Below are positions 43,167 to 51,614 of a stretch of 55,312 nucleotides of DNA, piece by piece. The translations under genes were made by a program, and so were the position numbers. Below the pieces are notes generated by a model that was not told the origin of the DNA, ran no database searches, and saw only the letters and a list, made by a program, of their open reading frames with translations. Position 1 is the stretch's first letter. Each line of letters opens with the position of its first letter. Source of the stretch: Streptomyces albipurpureus (lineage in GTDB: Bacteria > Actinomycetota > Actinomycetes > Streptomycetales > Streptomycetaceae); contig NZ_JAMQAW010000031.1 in assembly GCF_023701525.1 (NCBI RefSeq), positions 1 to 55,312 on the forward strand, in the 5' to 3' direction.

Positions 43167-43388
43167 GTGGCCGAGACTCTGAAGAAGGGCAGCCGGGTAA
43201 CCGGCGCCGCGCGCGACAAGCTCGCGGCAGACCTGAAGAAGAAATATGACTCCGGTGCGAGTATCCGGGCGCTGGCCGAAGAAACCGGTCGTTCCTATGG
43301 GTTCGTCCATCGGATGCTGAGCGAGTCCGGAGTAACGCTGCGGGGACGCGGCGGAGCGACGCGAGGCAAGAAGGCCACTACGGCCTGA
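43167..43388 (+). CDS. gbn: Small GATC-binding nucleoid-associated protein Gbn
   Basis: The 73-residue basic protein has a Lys-rich start (AETLKKGSRVTGAARDKLAADLKKKYDSG), one HTH (ASIRALAEETGRSYGFVHRMLSESG) and a basic tail (GRGGATRGKKATTA). It agrees, from memory, with S. coelicolor SCO1839 (Gbn), a nucleoid-associated protein that binds GATC-containing sites and influences development and antibiotic production. The GTG start follows GAGGAGG at ideal spacing; the longer frame upstream is non-coding. It lies between the ABC-F and enoyl-CoA hydratase genes, the same context as SCO1840-1838. The GATC-rich upstream region suggests that it binds its own promoter. Confidence 0.88.
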   Translation: MAETLKKGSRVTGAARDKLAADLKKKYDSGASIRALAEETGRSYGFVHRMLSESGVTLRGRGGATRGKKATTA

Positions 43389-43526
43389 GGGCTGATGACC
43401 GTGGCTCGCCATCGGTCTCCAGGGTGGTCACCCGGTCGATCTGGCGGTCGACCGGGTGGTTGCCCCCGGTTGGTTACTGTGCAGTAGCTTAGGCTGCGCT
43501 GATGCCATCCGGACCGGAGGTGCCCC

Positions 43527-44330
43527 GTGACTTCGCTTGACTCTGCTCATGACTTCGTGCTGGACAAGGACGGCGTACGACTCACCGTCGAGAACGCGGT
43601 CGCCACCGTGACCCTGACCAACCCGGAAAAGCGAAACGCCCAATCTCCCGCTCTGTGGCGGGCGTTGGCGCAGGCGGGTCGGTCGCTACCGGGCACGGTG
43701 CGAATCGTGGTACTCCGCGGCGAGGGCAAGTCCTTCTCCGCTGGGCTCGACCGGCAGGCATTCACGCCGGAGGGCTTCGACGGAGAGCCGTCGTTCCTCG
43801 ACTTGGCGCGGGGCTCCGACGCGGAACTCGACGCTGCCATCGCCGAGTACCAGGAGGCGTTCACCTGGTGGCGGCGGAGCGACATCATCACGATCGCGGC
43901 GGTCCAAGGCCATGCGATCGGTGCGGGCTTCCAGCTCGCCTTGGCCTGCGATCTGCGGGTCGTGGCGGACGATGCTCAGTTCGCGATGCGCGAGACCAGC
44001 CTGGGGCTCGTCCCCGATCTCACGGGAACGCATCCGCTGGTCGCTCTCGTGGGATACGCACGTGCGCTGGAAATCTGCGCCACGGGTCGCTTTGTGCATG
44101 CCGAAGAGGCGGAACGCACCGGACTCGCCAATCTGCTGGTACCGCTGGCCGAGCTTGACGACGCGGTACGGGACCTGGCAGCCGCGCTGCTCGCCGCCCC
44201 CAGGGATGCGGTGATCGAGACAAAGGTTCTTCTGCGAGGTGCGACAAACCGCACCTATGACGAGCAGCGCACCGTTGAGCGCGCGGCACAGGCCCGCCGG
44301 CTCCGCGATCTCGCGGGCCTCGGCGACTGA
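43527..44330 (+). CDS. Enoyl-CoA hydratase/isomerase family protein
   Basis: The 267-residue crotonase-fold protein has the CoA-binding and oxyanion segments K-S-F-S-A-G-L-D-R and AAVQGHAIGAGFQLALACDLRVVADDAQFAMRE, followed by LGLVPDLTGTHPL. The usual hydratase Glu pair is partly replaced: the second position reads P-D-L-T-G rather than the P-E/P-G of crotonases. The exact reaction (hydratase, isomerase or hydrolase) is therefore uncertain. The GTG start follows GGAGG at a suitable distance. Confidence 0.9.
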   Translation: MTSLDSAHDFVLDKDGVRLTVENAVATVTLTNPEKRNAQSPALWRALAQAGRSLPGTVRIVVLRGEGKSFSAGLDRQAFTPEGFDGEPSFLDLARGSDAELDAAIAEYQEAFTWWRRSDIITIAAVQGHAIGAGFQLALACDLRVVADDAQFAMRETSLGLVPDLTGTHPLVALVGYARALEICATGRFVHAEEAERTGLANLLVPLAELDDAVRDLAAALLAAPRDAVIETKVLLRGATNRTYDEQRTVERAAQARRLRDLAGLGD

Positions 44331-44637
44331 CGTCGCGCGAGATCCAGCGACGGCCTGCCGTGCGGCCGCTCGCTGCTCACCGGCGGCCGATGAGAGACCA
44401 AGCTCCGGCTCCCGGTTCGCTGGTCGTCAGGCGCCGGGAGCGCTTCCGTCCACCCGCAACGGACGCGCCGGGAGCGCTTCCGTTCACCCGCGTTGCTCCC
44501 CTTCGCCTGGGCTTCACCTCGGCCCGCCCGATGTGCCCGCTCCGATTCGGGTGCCGAAGCCGGTCTGAGGCCGCCCACCCCGCCGTCGGTCGCGTACCGG
44601 GGCCTGCCCGCTGTGTCTGAGGCGCGCCCCGGCGAGA
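44331..44637. other. Convergent intergenic region containing a 27-bp direct repeat
   Basis: About 300 bp between two gene ends. A 27-bp segment at 44432-44458 recurs at 44466-44492 with one difference. Both copies run from GCGCCGGGAGCGCTTCCGT to CACCCGC. Each carries the near-palindrome GGGAGCGCTTCC. No gene is seen. Confidence 0.7.
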
Positions 44638-45333
44638 TCAGCCCGCGGATACGTTCGTCACCAGGACGACCACGGGCCGCCCGTCGTCGCCGAGCGCCCC
44701 CAGCACCGCCTGACGCACCGCTGCCACGACCGCGAGCGGCCGGTGACCAGGAGTGATCGCCACCTCGACCCTGAGGTGGTCCTTCCCGAGATGCACGGCC
44801 GACCCCAGGGTCGCCGTCAGATGCGCGACCCCGGGGGCGGCGGACGCGGCCAACGCCGCGGGACCCTCCGGACGGGCCGGGCGTCCCCCGGGTGGAGGAG
44901 CGGACTCCGGGCTTTCCCGGTGATCTTTCCCTGGGGCCTCCACTGAGGGATCCAACAACCCCGTCACCTGCAGATCTGTCTCCTCGACCAAGAGATCCAA
45001 CTCCTGGGTCGCCACCGTCCACAGGGCTTCCCGCAGCTGGGAGGCGACCAGGGGCAGGGGCTGGCTGGTGCTGGTGCTGAAGCCCGCCTCGATGCGCAGG
45101 GCTCCCGGCGGCAGTGCGCTCGGTGGCGGGGGCACGGGTGAGACGGCTGCCGTCTCCGGGTCCGCAAGCGAGAGCCTCACCCGCCCCAGCTCCACCGCCG
45201 GCACCCGGGCCCCGGCGACCCGGAGCGCTGCCACGGCCGCCTCTTCGGTCAGCCAGGCCCCGTCCGCGGCCGTTCCCAGCGGAAGGAGTCTGCCGAGGCC
45301 GAGCCGGTTCCGTACCGCGTCACGTGTGGTCAT
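44638..45333 (-). CDS. Hypothetical protein next to the Asp23 module (annotated 'P10 family' in Streptomyces)
   Basis: The 231-residue protein starts MTTRDAVRNRLGLGRLLPLG. It contains two related regions: about 20-120, with WLTEEAAVAALRVAGA and IEAGFSTSTSQPLPLVASQLREAL, and about 175-230, with LGKDHLRVEVAITPGHRPLAVVAAVRQAVL. Both resemble the strand-helix pattern of Asp23-type domains. A Pro/Glu/Gly-rich linker separates them. Orthologues are labelled 'nucleopolyhedrovirus P10 family', a name that gives no function. The ATG at 45333 is chosen over the frame start since the first 15 residues are unconserved-looking. It is divergent from the Asp23 operon. Confidence 0.75.
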   Translation of the reverse strand: MTTRDAVRNRLGLGRLLPLGTAADGAWLTEEAAVAALRVAGARVPAVELGRVRLSLADPETAAVSPVPPPPSALPPGALRIEAGFSTSTSQPLPLVASQLREALWTVATQELDLLVEETDLQVTGLLDPSVEAPGKDHRESPESAPPPGGRPARPEGPAALAASAAPGVAHLTATLGSAVHLGKDHLRVEVAITPGHRPLAVVAAVRQAVLGALGDDGRPVVVLVTNVSAG

Positions 45334-45478
45334 GGCCCCAGCGTGCCGCATCCCCGGCGCGAGAGTGGGCAACCGCACTTAGTGTGGGCTCAGGGGTGTC
45401 TTCTTGATCGCGCAGTAGTTGAGCAGGACCGAGAAGGGCCCGCCAGGGAGTACCACTGCCCGGAAAGGACGTAAGGCG

Positions 45479-45976
45479 ATGAGCGAAACCGACCCGAGGA
45501 ACCGGCCCGACAGCTCGGGCAATGTGCCATCCGGTGGAACGGACGAGGCGAGGAAGACATCATCCGGTAAGCGTGGTGGCGGCGATCCGGCCTCCCGCGG
45601 ACGGACCACCATCGCCGACGGGGTCGTCGAGAAGATCGCCGGCCTGGCCGCACGCGATGTGCTCGGTGTCCACGCGATGGGCAGCGGGCTGTCCCGTACC
45701 TTCGGCGCGGTGCGTGACCGGGTGCCCGGCGGCAGCAAGTCCAACGCAACCCGCGGAGTGAAGGCCGAGGTCGGCGAGGTGCAGACCGCCCTCGACCTGG
45801 AGATCGTGGTCGACTACGGCGTCTCCATCGCCGATGTCGCCCGCGCGGTCCGCGAGAACGTGATCTCCGCGGTGGAACGGATGACCGGACTTGAGGTCGT
45901 CGAGGTCAACATCGCCGTGAGCGATGTGAAGCTGCCGGACGAGGAAGAAGACGAGCCGGAGCAGCGTCTCCAGTAG
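45479..45976 (+). CDS. Asp23/Gls24 envelope stress protein, first copy
   Basis: The 165-residue protein has a disordered N terminus of about 42 residues, then an Asp23 domain: TTIADGVVEKIAGLAARDVLGVHAM, VQTALDLEIVVDYGVSIADVARAVRENVISAVERMTGLEVVEVNIAVSDVKL, and an acidic tail (DEEEDEPEQ). In Staphylococcus, Asp23 coats the cytoplasmic membrane through AmaP and its loss triggers cell-wall stress responses. This operon has the same components. The ATG at 45479 is preceded by AAAGGA at good spacing. Confidence 0.92.
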   Translation: MSETDPRNRPDSSGNVPSGGTDEARKTSSGKRGGGDPASRGRTTIADGVVEKIAGLAARDVLGVHAMGSGLSRTFGAVRDRVPGGSKSNATRGVKAEVGEVQTALDLEIVVDYGVSIADVARAVRENVISAVERMTGLEVVEVNIAVSDVKLPDEEEDEPEQRLQ

Positions 45977-46012
45977 TCCCAGCCATTCCCGACAACCGCA
46001 AAGGAGCTCACG

Positions 46013-46204
46013 ATGAGCATGGCTGTGGTCGGCCTGGTGGCCGGCATGGCGCTCGGTTTCGCCGGATACTTCGGCGGCTTCGGCGCGTTCTTGCTCGTGG
46101 CCGCGTTGGGGGCGGTCGGCTTTGTGCTGGGCCGCTTCCTGGACGGCGACCTGGAGCCCGGAGAGTTCTTCCGCGGTCGCGAGCGCGGCGACCGGCGGCG
46201 GTGA
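46013..46204 (+). CDS. Small membrane protein of the Asp23 operon
   Basis: The 63-residue protein has a long hydrophobic segment (about residues 3-42, rich in Gly and Ala, probably two short helices), then a charged tail (GRFLDGDLEPGEFFRGRERGDRRR). It resembles small DUF2273-like proteins found beside Asp23 genes. AAAGGAG lies six bases before the ATG. It probably sits in the membrane as part of the Asp23-AmaP assembly (inference from context). Confidence 0.8.
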   Translation: MSMAVVGLVAGMALGFAGYFGGFGAFLLVAALGAVGFVLGRFLDGDLEPGEFFRGRERGDRRR

Positions 46205-46210
46205 CACCGG

Positions 46211-46597
46211 GTGGCAACGGATCACATCACTCCCGACGACCCGGGCGGTGAACGGATCGCCCCAGGCGAACGCGGTGCGACCGTCATCGCCGACCGGGTC
46301 GTGGCCAAGATCGCCGCACAGGCGGCTCGTGAGGCGCTCAACGGTGTGCCCAAGGGGGCCAACGCACCCCATGCCACGGTCACCGTGCGCCATGACGCCG
46401 CTCGCGTACGGATCAGCCTGGAACTGGACTACCCATCCGATATCGGTCGTCAGTGCGGTGCGGTGCGCCGCACGGTGACCGAACGGGTGGAAACACTGGC
46501 CGGTATGGAGGTGCCCGAGGTGGCGGTGCTCGTCGAGCGACTCCACTCGGCCCACTCCGGTGACTCCCATGGCCGAGCACAGGGGAAGATCGCATGA
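46211..46597 (+). CDS. Asp23/Gls24 envelope stress protein, second copy
   Basis: The 128-residue, shorter Asp23-domain protein has TVIADRVVAKIAAQAAREAL, VRISLELDYPSDIGRQCGAVRRTVTERVETLAGMEVPEVAVLVERL and a short basic tail. It is a diverged partner of the first copy, suggesting hetero-oligomers. The GTG start is six bases after the preceding stop. Its TGA overlaps the next ATG (ATGA), so translation is coupled. Confidence 0.88.
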   Translation: MATDHITPDDPGGERIAPGERGATVIADRVVAKIAAQAAREALNGVPKGANAPHATVTVRHDAARVRISLELDYPSDIGRQCGAVRRTVTERVETLAGMEVPEVAVLVERLHSAHSGDSHGRAQGKIA

Positions 46598-47244
46598 CCG
46601 AGCCCGTATCGCCCCAGGAGCCCCCCGGCCCCGTCCTGGTCAAGCCCGAGCGCGCCGCTGATGAGCCGGCGACGCCGACGGCCGGTCGCCAGGGGGCCAA
46701 GGCGGGCCGATTCTGGTCCGTACGTAGGATTCCGGCCGCGCTGCTCGCTCTGGTGGTGCTCGGCGGTGCGGGCCTTCTCCTCTATGACATCGCCGCGGTA
46801 CGGGCGGATCGGCCGGCCATGCAGTGGCGGCGCTCCACCGCCGACCATCTCGCTCGCTGGCGGGTGGACGAGCCCTGGGTGATCGTCGTGGCCGCGGCCG
46901 TCGCGCTGCTCGGGCTCTGGTTGATCCTTCTCGCCCTCACCCCGGGGCTGCGCTCGCTGCTGCCCATGCGCCGCGACGATCCGACCGTACGCGCCGGCCT
47001 GGACCGCGATGCCGCGGCGCTGGTGCTCCGGGATCGGGCGATGGAGGTGCCCGGGGTGCAGTCCGTGCGGGTGCGCCTGCGCCGGAAGAAGGCGACTGTG
47101 CGGGCCCGTTCCCACTTCCGCGAACTGGACGATGTCCGAACGGATCTGGACACCACCTTGGCCGGTGCCGTGGCCGCGCTGGGCCTGGCCCGGCCGCCGG
47201 CGCTGACCGTGCGGGTCGCCCGGCCGTCGGCGAAGAAGGGATGA
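46594..47244 (+). CDS. DUF6286-type membrane protein of the Asp23 operon
   Basis: The 216-residue protein has a disordered N terminus, two membrane helices (about residues 40-60, IPAALLALVVLGGAGLLLYD, and about 87-107, WVIVVAAAVALLGLWLILLAL) and a cytoplasmic C-terminal domain. That domain (ALVLRDRAMEVPGVQSVRVRLRRKKATVRA) has the strand-helix pattern of Asp23 or AmaP partner domains. The start overlaps the preceding stop. It is an AmaP-like paralogue, likely anchoring Asp23 proteins at the membrane. Confidence 0.85.
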   Translation: MTEPVSPQEPPGPVLVKPERAADEPATPTAGRQGAKAGRFWSVRRIPAALLALVVLGGAGLLLYDIAAVRADRPAMQWRRSTADHLARWRVDEPWVIVVAAAVALLGLWLILLALTPGLRSLLPMRRDDPTVRAGLDRDAAALVLRDRAMEVPGVQSVRVRLRRKKATVRARSHFRELDDVRTDLDTTLAGAVAALGLARPPALTVRVARPSAKKG

Positions 47245-47250
47245 CCCGCC

Positions 47251-47829
47251 ATGCTGCGGACGGTCAATCGTGTGCTGCTGGCCCTCGCCGGTCTTGTGCT
47301 GCTGTGTCTGGGCGGGGGAGTGCTGGCGGCGGGAGCGGGTCTCGATGTGCCGTCGTGGTGGCCCTGGGACGGGCGGCGCGATGTGCTGTTGAGCGTGGCG
47401 GATCGGGAGCGGTGGCGGGATGAGGGCTGGTGGTGGCCGTCGATCATCGCCGGGCTCGCGGTCCTGGTCCTGCTGGCGCTGTGGTGGTTCTGCGCCCAAC
47501 TGAGGCGCTCCCGGTTGACGGAGATCCTGGTCGACAGCGGTGACGGGGAGGGCTCCCAGCTCCGTGGAAGGGCCCTGGAAGGGGCCATCGAAAGCGAGGC
47601 GGAATCGCTGGACGGGGTGTCCCGGGCCCGCGTCAGACTGTCGGGCCGACGCGATCAGCCGACGGCCCGCGTGCGGCTGTTGCTGGAGCCGTACGCTTCC
47701 CCCGCGGTGACCGTGGCCCGCTTGGCGTCCGAGGCGGTGGCTCATGGCCGCGACTCCGCGGGCCTGGCCGCACTTCCGGCCGAGGCCCGCCTCAAGGCGG
47801 CCAAACACGGGGCCACCCGGGTGACCTGA
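47251..47829 (+). CDS. amaP: Alkaline shock response membrane anchor protein AmaP
   Basis: The 192-residue protein has two membrane helices (about residues 6-28 and 60-82) with a Trp-rich outer loop (PSWWPWDGRRD). Its cytoplasmic domain (AIESEAESLDGVSRARVRLSGRRDQPTARVRLLLEPYA) is typical of AmaP. In Gram-positives AmaP tethers Asp23 to the membrane. It starts six bases after the DUF6286 gene stop and ends the operon. Confidence 0.88.
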   Translation: MLRTVNRVLLALAGLVLLCLGGGVLAAGAGLDVPSWWPWDGRRDVLLSVADRERWRDEGWWWPSIIAGLAVLVLLALWWFCAQLRRSRLTEILVDSGDGEGSQLRGRALEGAIESEAESLDGVSRARVRLSGRRDQPTARVRLLLEPYASPAVTVARLASEAVAHGRDSAGLAALPAEARLKAAKHGATRVT

Positions 47830-47917
47830 AGGCCCCCGGGCGCCCAGGGGAACCGAGACGGCCCGGGGCGCGAAGCGCCAGCGCGCCCATCGGGCCGTTG
47901 GAATGGCGGATACGGCG

Positions 47918-48673
47918 TCAGAAGCCGTGCCGTGCGCCCCCATCCACCGGGATCATCACTCCGGTCAGATAGGAAGCCGACGGTGAGAGAGCGAACGCGG
48001 CCACCTTCCCGAACTCGTCGGGGTTGCCGTACCGCCGCAGCGGAATGCGGGCCTCTGCCGCCGTGCGTGCCGCGTCCCCGTCGCCCGAGAGCGAATCCAA
48101 CTCGCGGATGCGGTCCGTGTCGATCCGCCCTGGGATGAGCCCGACGACCCGGATTCCCCGTGGCCCCAACTCGGCCGAGAGGGACTTGGCGAACCCCGCC
48201 AGCCCCGGCCGCAGGCCGTTGGAGATCGTCAGCCCGGGGATGGGCTCATGGACCGAGCCGGAGAGCACAAACCCGATCACTCCGCCCTCGCCCAGCGCGG
48301 CGGCCGCCGTCCTGGCCATCCGTACGGCCCCGAGGAACACCGACTCAAACGCCAGCCGCCACTGCTCGTCCGTGTTGTCGGCGGCGAACCCGGGTGCCGG
48401 GCCGCCCACGCTGATCAGTACGCCGTCGAGGCGTCCGAAGTGTGCCTGGGCCGCCGCGATCAGCCGATCCGCCCCGGCGGGGTCGGAGTTGTCCATCGCC
48501 ACCCCGACCGCGTCCGAGCCCAGTTCCGTGGCCGAGTCCGCCACGGTCTTCTCGTCGCGCCCGGTGATCACGACCTTTGCGCCCTCCGCGACCAGGGCCC
48601 GCGCAGCCGCGTTCCCCAGCCCGCGCGAAGCGCCCGTCACCACGTATGCGCGGTCCTTGAGTCCAAGATCCAT
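47918..48673 (-). CDS. Atypical short-chain dehydrogenase/reductase family protein
   Basis: The 251-residue Rossmann protein has TGASRGLGNAAAR for nucleotide binding and GRD after the second strand. By alignment of G-F-A-K-S-L-S with the usual T-K-S-L-A helix, the catalytic Y-x-x-x-K is S-N-G-L-R here, so both Tyr and Lys are missing, though a Ser remains in LSGSVHEP. The N-N-A-G motif is S-V-G-G. It may bind NAD(P)(H) without standard reductase activity, or use other residues. It lies five bases upstream of the GH15 stop, so no operon relation is certain. It converges on amaP. Confidence 0.85.
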   Translation of the reverse strand: MDLGLKDRAYVVTGASRGLGNAAARALVAEGAKVVITGRDEKTVADSATELGSDAVGVAMDNSDPAGADRLIAAAQAHFGRLDGVLISVGGPAPGFAADNTDEQWRLAFESVFLGAVRMARTAAAALGEGGVIGFVLSGSVHEPIPGLTISNGLRPGLAGFAKSLSAELGPRGIRVVGLIPGRIDTDRIRELDSLSGDGDAARTAAEARIPLRRYGNPDEFGKVAAFALSPSASYLTGVMIPVDGGARHGF

Positions 48674-48677
48674 GGGC

Positions 48678-50465
48678 CTATCCTGCCTCTTCCTCCCGGC
48701 CCAGCGCGAGGGCCGTGGTCACCAGCGCGATATGGCTGAACGCCTGGGGGTAGTTTCCGAGCTGTCGTCTGGCCACCGGGTCGTACTCCTCCGCCAGCAG
48801 CCCGACGTCATTGCGCAGGGCCAGCAGCCGCTCGAACAGCTCGCGGGCCTCCTTCACCCGTCCCGTCATGCGCAGCGCGTCCGCCAGCCAGAACGAGCAG
48901 GCGAGAAAGGCCCCCTCCTCACCGGGCAGGCCGTCAACGGCCGCCCCCTCGGTGCTGTAGCGCTTCACCAGACCGCCCGGAGTGCCGAGTTCCGCTCGGA
49001 CGGAGTCCACGGTGCCGATCACCCGGGGATCGTCCGGGGGCAGGAAGCCGACCCGGGGGATCAGCAGGGTCGCCGCGTCGAGTTCAGTAGAGCCGTAGTA
49101 CTGGGTGAAGGTGTTCCGTACCGGGTCATAGCCCTTCTCGCACACCTCCCGGTGCACCTCGTCGCGCATGGCACGCCAGCGCCCCGCGTCCCCGCGTAGG
49201 GAGGTGTCCGACTCAAGGGTGCGCACGGCACGGTCCGCCGCCACCCAGGCCATGACCTTGGAGTGCACGAAGTGGCGGCGAGGGCCGCGTACTTCCCAGA
49301 GTCCCTCATCCGGTTCCCGCCACTTTGACTCCAGGAAGCCGAGCAGACTGAGCTGGAGGTACCAGGCATGCCGATGGCCGGGCAGGCCCGCCTCCCTGGC
49401 CAGGAAGAGCGAGTCCATGACTTCGCCGTACACATCGAGTTGCAGTTGATCCACCGCCGCGTTCCCGGTGCGTACGGGGGATGAGCCCGCGTACCCCTTG
49501 AGCCAGGGCAGTACGGTTTCGGGCAGCCGCCGTTCCCCGGCCAGTCCGTACATGATCTGGAGGTCGGCCGGATCGCCCGCGACCGCCCGCAGCAGCCAGT
49601 CACGCCAGGCCGATGCCTCCTCCTTGTATCCGGCGTCGAGCAGGGCGTCCAGGGTGAGGGTGGAGTCCCGTAGCCAACAGAAGCGGTAGTCCCAGTTCCG
49701 TACGCCGCCCAGTTCCTCGGGCAGGGAGGTGGTGGGCGCGGCGACGATCCCGCCGGTGGGACCGTAGGTGAGCGCCTTCAAGGTGATCAGGGAACGGACC
49801 ACAGGCTCGCGATAGGGGCCTTTGGTTCGGCACCGTACGGCCCACTCCTCCCAGTCCCGCAGACTGTTCTCCAGGGCTTCGTAGGGATCGCTGCACTCCG
49901 GTCGTGGTTTGTGCGAGGGATGCCAGGTGAGGACGAACGCCACCTTCTCGGCCGCCTTGACGGTGAAGGAGGAGACGGTACTGAACTGCTGACCCCAGGT
50001 CTTGACCGTGGGAATGCTGCGCAGCCAGACCGAGTCAGGACCGGCGACCGCCACTCGATGCCCATCCGCGCGGCGCATCCACGGCACGACCGAGCCGTAG
50101 TCGAAGCGCAACCGCAGGACACCCTCCATCTCGACCGAGCCGCTGATGCCCTCCACGATCCGCATCACATCGGGTGCCTCATCGCGCTGCGGCATAAAGT
50201 CGATGATCTTGACAGTGCCGGTGCGGGTCTTCCACACGGTCTCCAGGACCAGCGAATCGCCCACATAGCGGCGGCTGGTGCACCGACCGGCGCCTTTGGG
50301 AGCGATGCGCCAATGTCCGTTGTCCTTGTCGCCGAGGATCGCGGCGAAGCACGCCGCCGAGTCGAAGCGCGGCAGACACAGCCAGTCGATGGAACCGTCG
50401 ATGCCGACGAGGGCCGCCGTCTGGAGATCGCCGATGAGGGCGTAGTCCTCGATGCGTAGGGTCAC
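48678..50465 (-). CDS. Glycoside hydrolase family 15 protein (trehalase/glucoamylase type)
   Basis: The 595-residue cytoplasmic protein has an N-terminal beta domain (IEDYALIGDLQTAALVGIDGSIDWLCLPRFDS) and an (alpha/alpha)6 barrel from about 230. RNWDYRFCWLRDSTLTLDALLDAGY carries substrate residues, EVRGPRRHFVHSKVMAWVAADRA the likely catalytic acid, and TELDAATLLIPRVGFLP the later loop. Actinobacterial members of this size are often trehalases. Glucoamylase activity cannot be excluded. The start fits the family and no signal peptide is present. It precedes the SDR gene with only four bases between them, so they may share a transcript. Confidence 0.92.
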   Translation of the reverse strand: MTLRIEDYALIGDLQTAALVGIDGSIDWLCLPRFDSAACFAAILGDKDNGHWRIAPKGAGRCTSRRYVGDSLVLETVWKTRTGTVKIIDFMPQRDEAPDVMRIVEGISGSVEMEGVLRLRFDYGSVVPWMRRADGHRVAVAGPDSVWLRSIPTVKTWGQQFSTVSSFTVKAAEKVAFVLTWHPSHKPRPECSDPYEALENSLRDWEEWAVRCRTKGPYREPVVRSLITLKALTYGPTGGIVAAPTTSLPEELGGVRNWDYRFCWLRDSTLTLDALLDAGYKEEASAWRDWLLRAVAGDPADLQIMYGLAGERRLPETVLPWLKGYAGSSPVRTGNAAVDQLQLDVYGEVMDSLFLAREAGLPGHRHAWYLQLSLLGFLESKWREPDEGLWEVRGPRRHFVHSKVMAWVAADRAVRTLESDTSLRGDAGRWRAMRDEVHREVCEKGYDPVRNTFTQYYGSTELDAATLLIPRVGFLPPDDPRVIGTVDSVRAELGTPGGLVKRYSTEGAAVDGLPGEEGAFLACSFWLADALRMTGRVKEARELFERLLALRNDVGLLAEEYDPVARRQLGNYPQAFSHIALVTTALALGREEEAG

Positions 50466-50602
50466 GCTTTGGCCTGTTCCCGTCGGGTGCGCAGACTAAG
50501 CAACCGGGCGACCAAGCGGGTACGAATGCCGGATTCGCCCCACCCGTAACCACCTCGGGGGTCATCGGAACCGGTCGGCGCCTTGGGACGGAGGGCAGTT
50601 CC

Positions 50603-51394
50603 TCAGGCGCTGACCGGGGTGGCGGGCTCGACGGCCGGCTCCTTGGCCGCCCGGCGGTCGCGCACCTCACGCCGTACGAGGATCACCCAGCCGATGGGCA
50701 CACCGGTGGTGAAGAGCCACCACTGGACCGCATACGCCATGTGCGCGCCGATCGAGTCATGGTCGGGCGCGCCGATCAGCTCCGGGGTGTCGCCGGCCGG
50801 ATCCGGTCCTGTCATCTCCAGATAGCCGCCCAGTACGGGCATGCCCAGGGACTCCGCCTGCCGGGCGCTGTTGATCAGCATCACCTGGCGGTCCGGTAGC
50901 CGGGAGCGCTCCTTGATCCCGCTGCCCTTCGACGTCTCGTCGGCCTTGAGCCGGCCGGTGACCGTCACCGTGCCCTTGGGCGCGGGCGGTACATCGGGAA
51001 ACGCGTGCTGATCCCCTCGGTCATTGGGCACCCAGCCGCGGTTGACCAGCACCACCCGGCCGTCGGTGAGGACCAGCGGGGTCAGCACATGGAAGCCGAC
51101 CCGGTCATCACTGTTGGTGCGCAGCCGGACGACGACTTCCTTGTCCGTGGCAAAGGTGCCCGTGGCGGTGATCCGACGCCAGAAGTCGGATCGGGGCACG
51201 CTATGACCCTCGGAAGTGAGCTCGGTGACGGGGACCGGCTCGGCTTCCAGGTTCCGGGCGATCAGCTCGTTCTGCACAACACGGCGCTCATGGCGGTGGT
51301 ACTGCCAGAACCCCAGCTCAATCATGGTGGGGATGAGAACGAGGCCGATGAGGGTGAGGATCACCCACTGCCGGGACAACAGGAAGCGGTACAC
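50603..51394 (-). CDS. SURF1-family cytochrome oxidase assembly protein
   Basis: The 263-residue protein has two membrane helices, residues about 8-28 (QWVILTLIGLVLIPTMIELGFWQY) and near 225 (AMVQWWLFTTG region), bracketing an outer domain. That domain shows SURF1 marks: F-W-Q-Y/H-R after helix one, GFHVLTPLVLTDGRVVLVNRGWVP, and GYLEM near the second helix. It should aid haem-copper oxidase assembly. The GTG at 51394 (YRFLLSRQW) is the family-typical start; the longer frame is non-coding. Confidence 0.9.
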   Translation of the reverse strand: MYRFLLSRQWVILTLIGLVLIPTMIELGFWQYHRHERRVVQNELIARNLEAEPVPVTELTSEGHSVPRSDFWRRITATGTFATDKEVVVRLRTNSDDRVGFHVLTPLVLTDGRVVLVNRGWVPNDRGDQHAFPDVPPAPKGTVTVTGRLKADETSKGSGIKERSRLPDRQVMLINSARQAESLGMPVLGGYLEMTGPDPAGDTPELIGAPDHDSIGAHMAYAVQWWLFTTGVPIGWVILVRREVRDRRAAKEPAVEPATPVSA

Positions 51395-51614
51395 GGCTTC
51401 GACCGTACCTGCTGGGTCGGGTGGCCCCGGCGCCGGGGCCGCCGAAACCCCTTCCCGCCCGTACCCCGCGAGGTCCGCGATCGGCTGCCAGCCGCGCCAC
51501 ACCCGCGGCCGTCCTTCCGCGGGCTCGGGCGACCGGGCCCAGGCCCTGCCCCGTCCGTGGCCCCGGGGTGGTCACGAGCGGATCGTGACGCCTGTCGGTG
51601 GGCCGGCAACGGCC

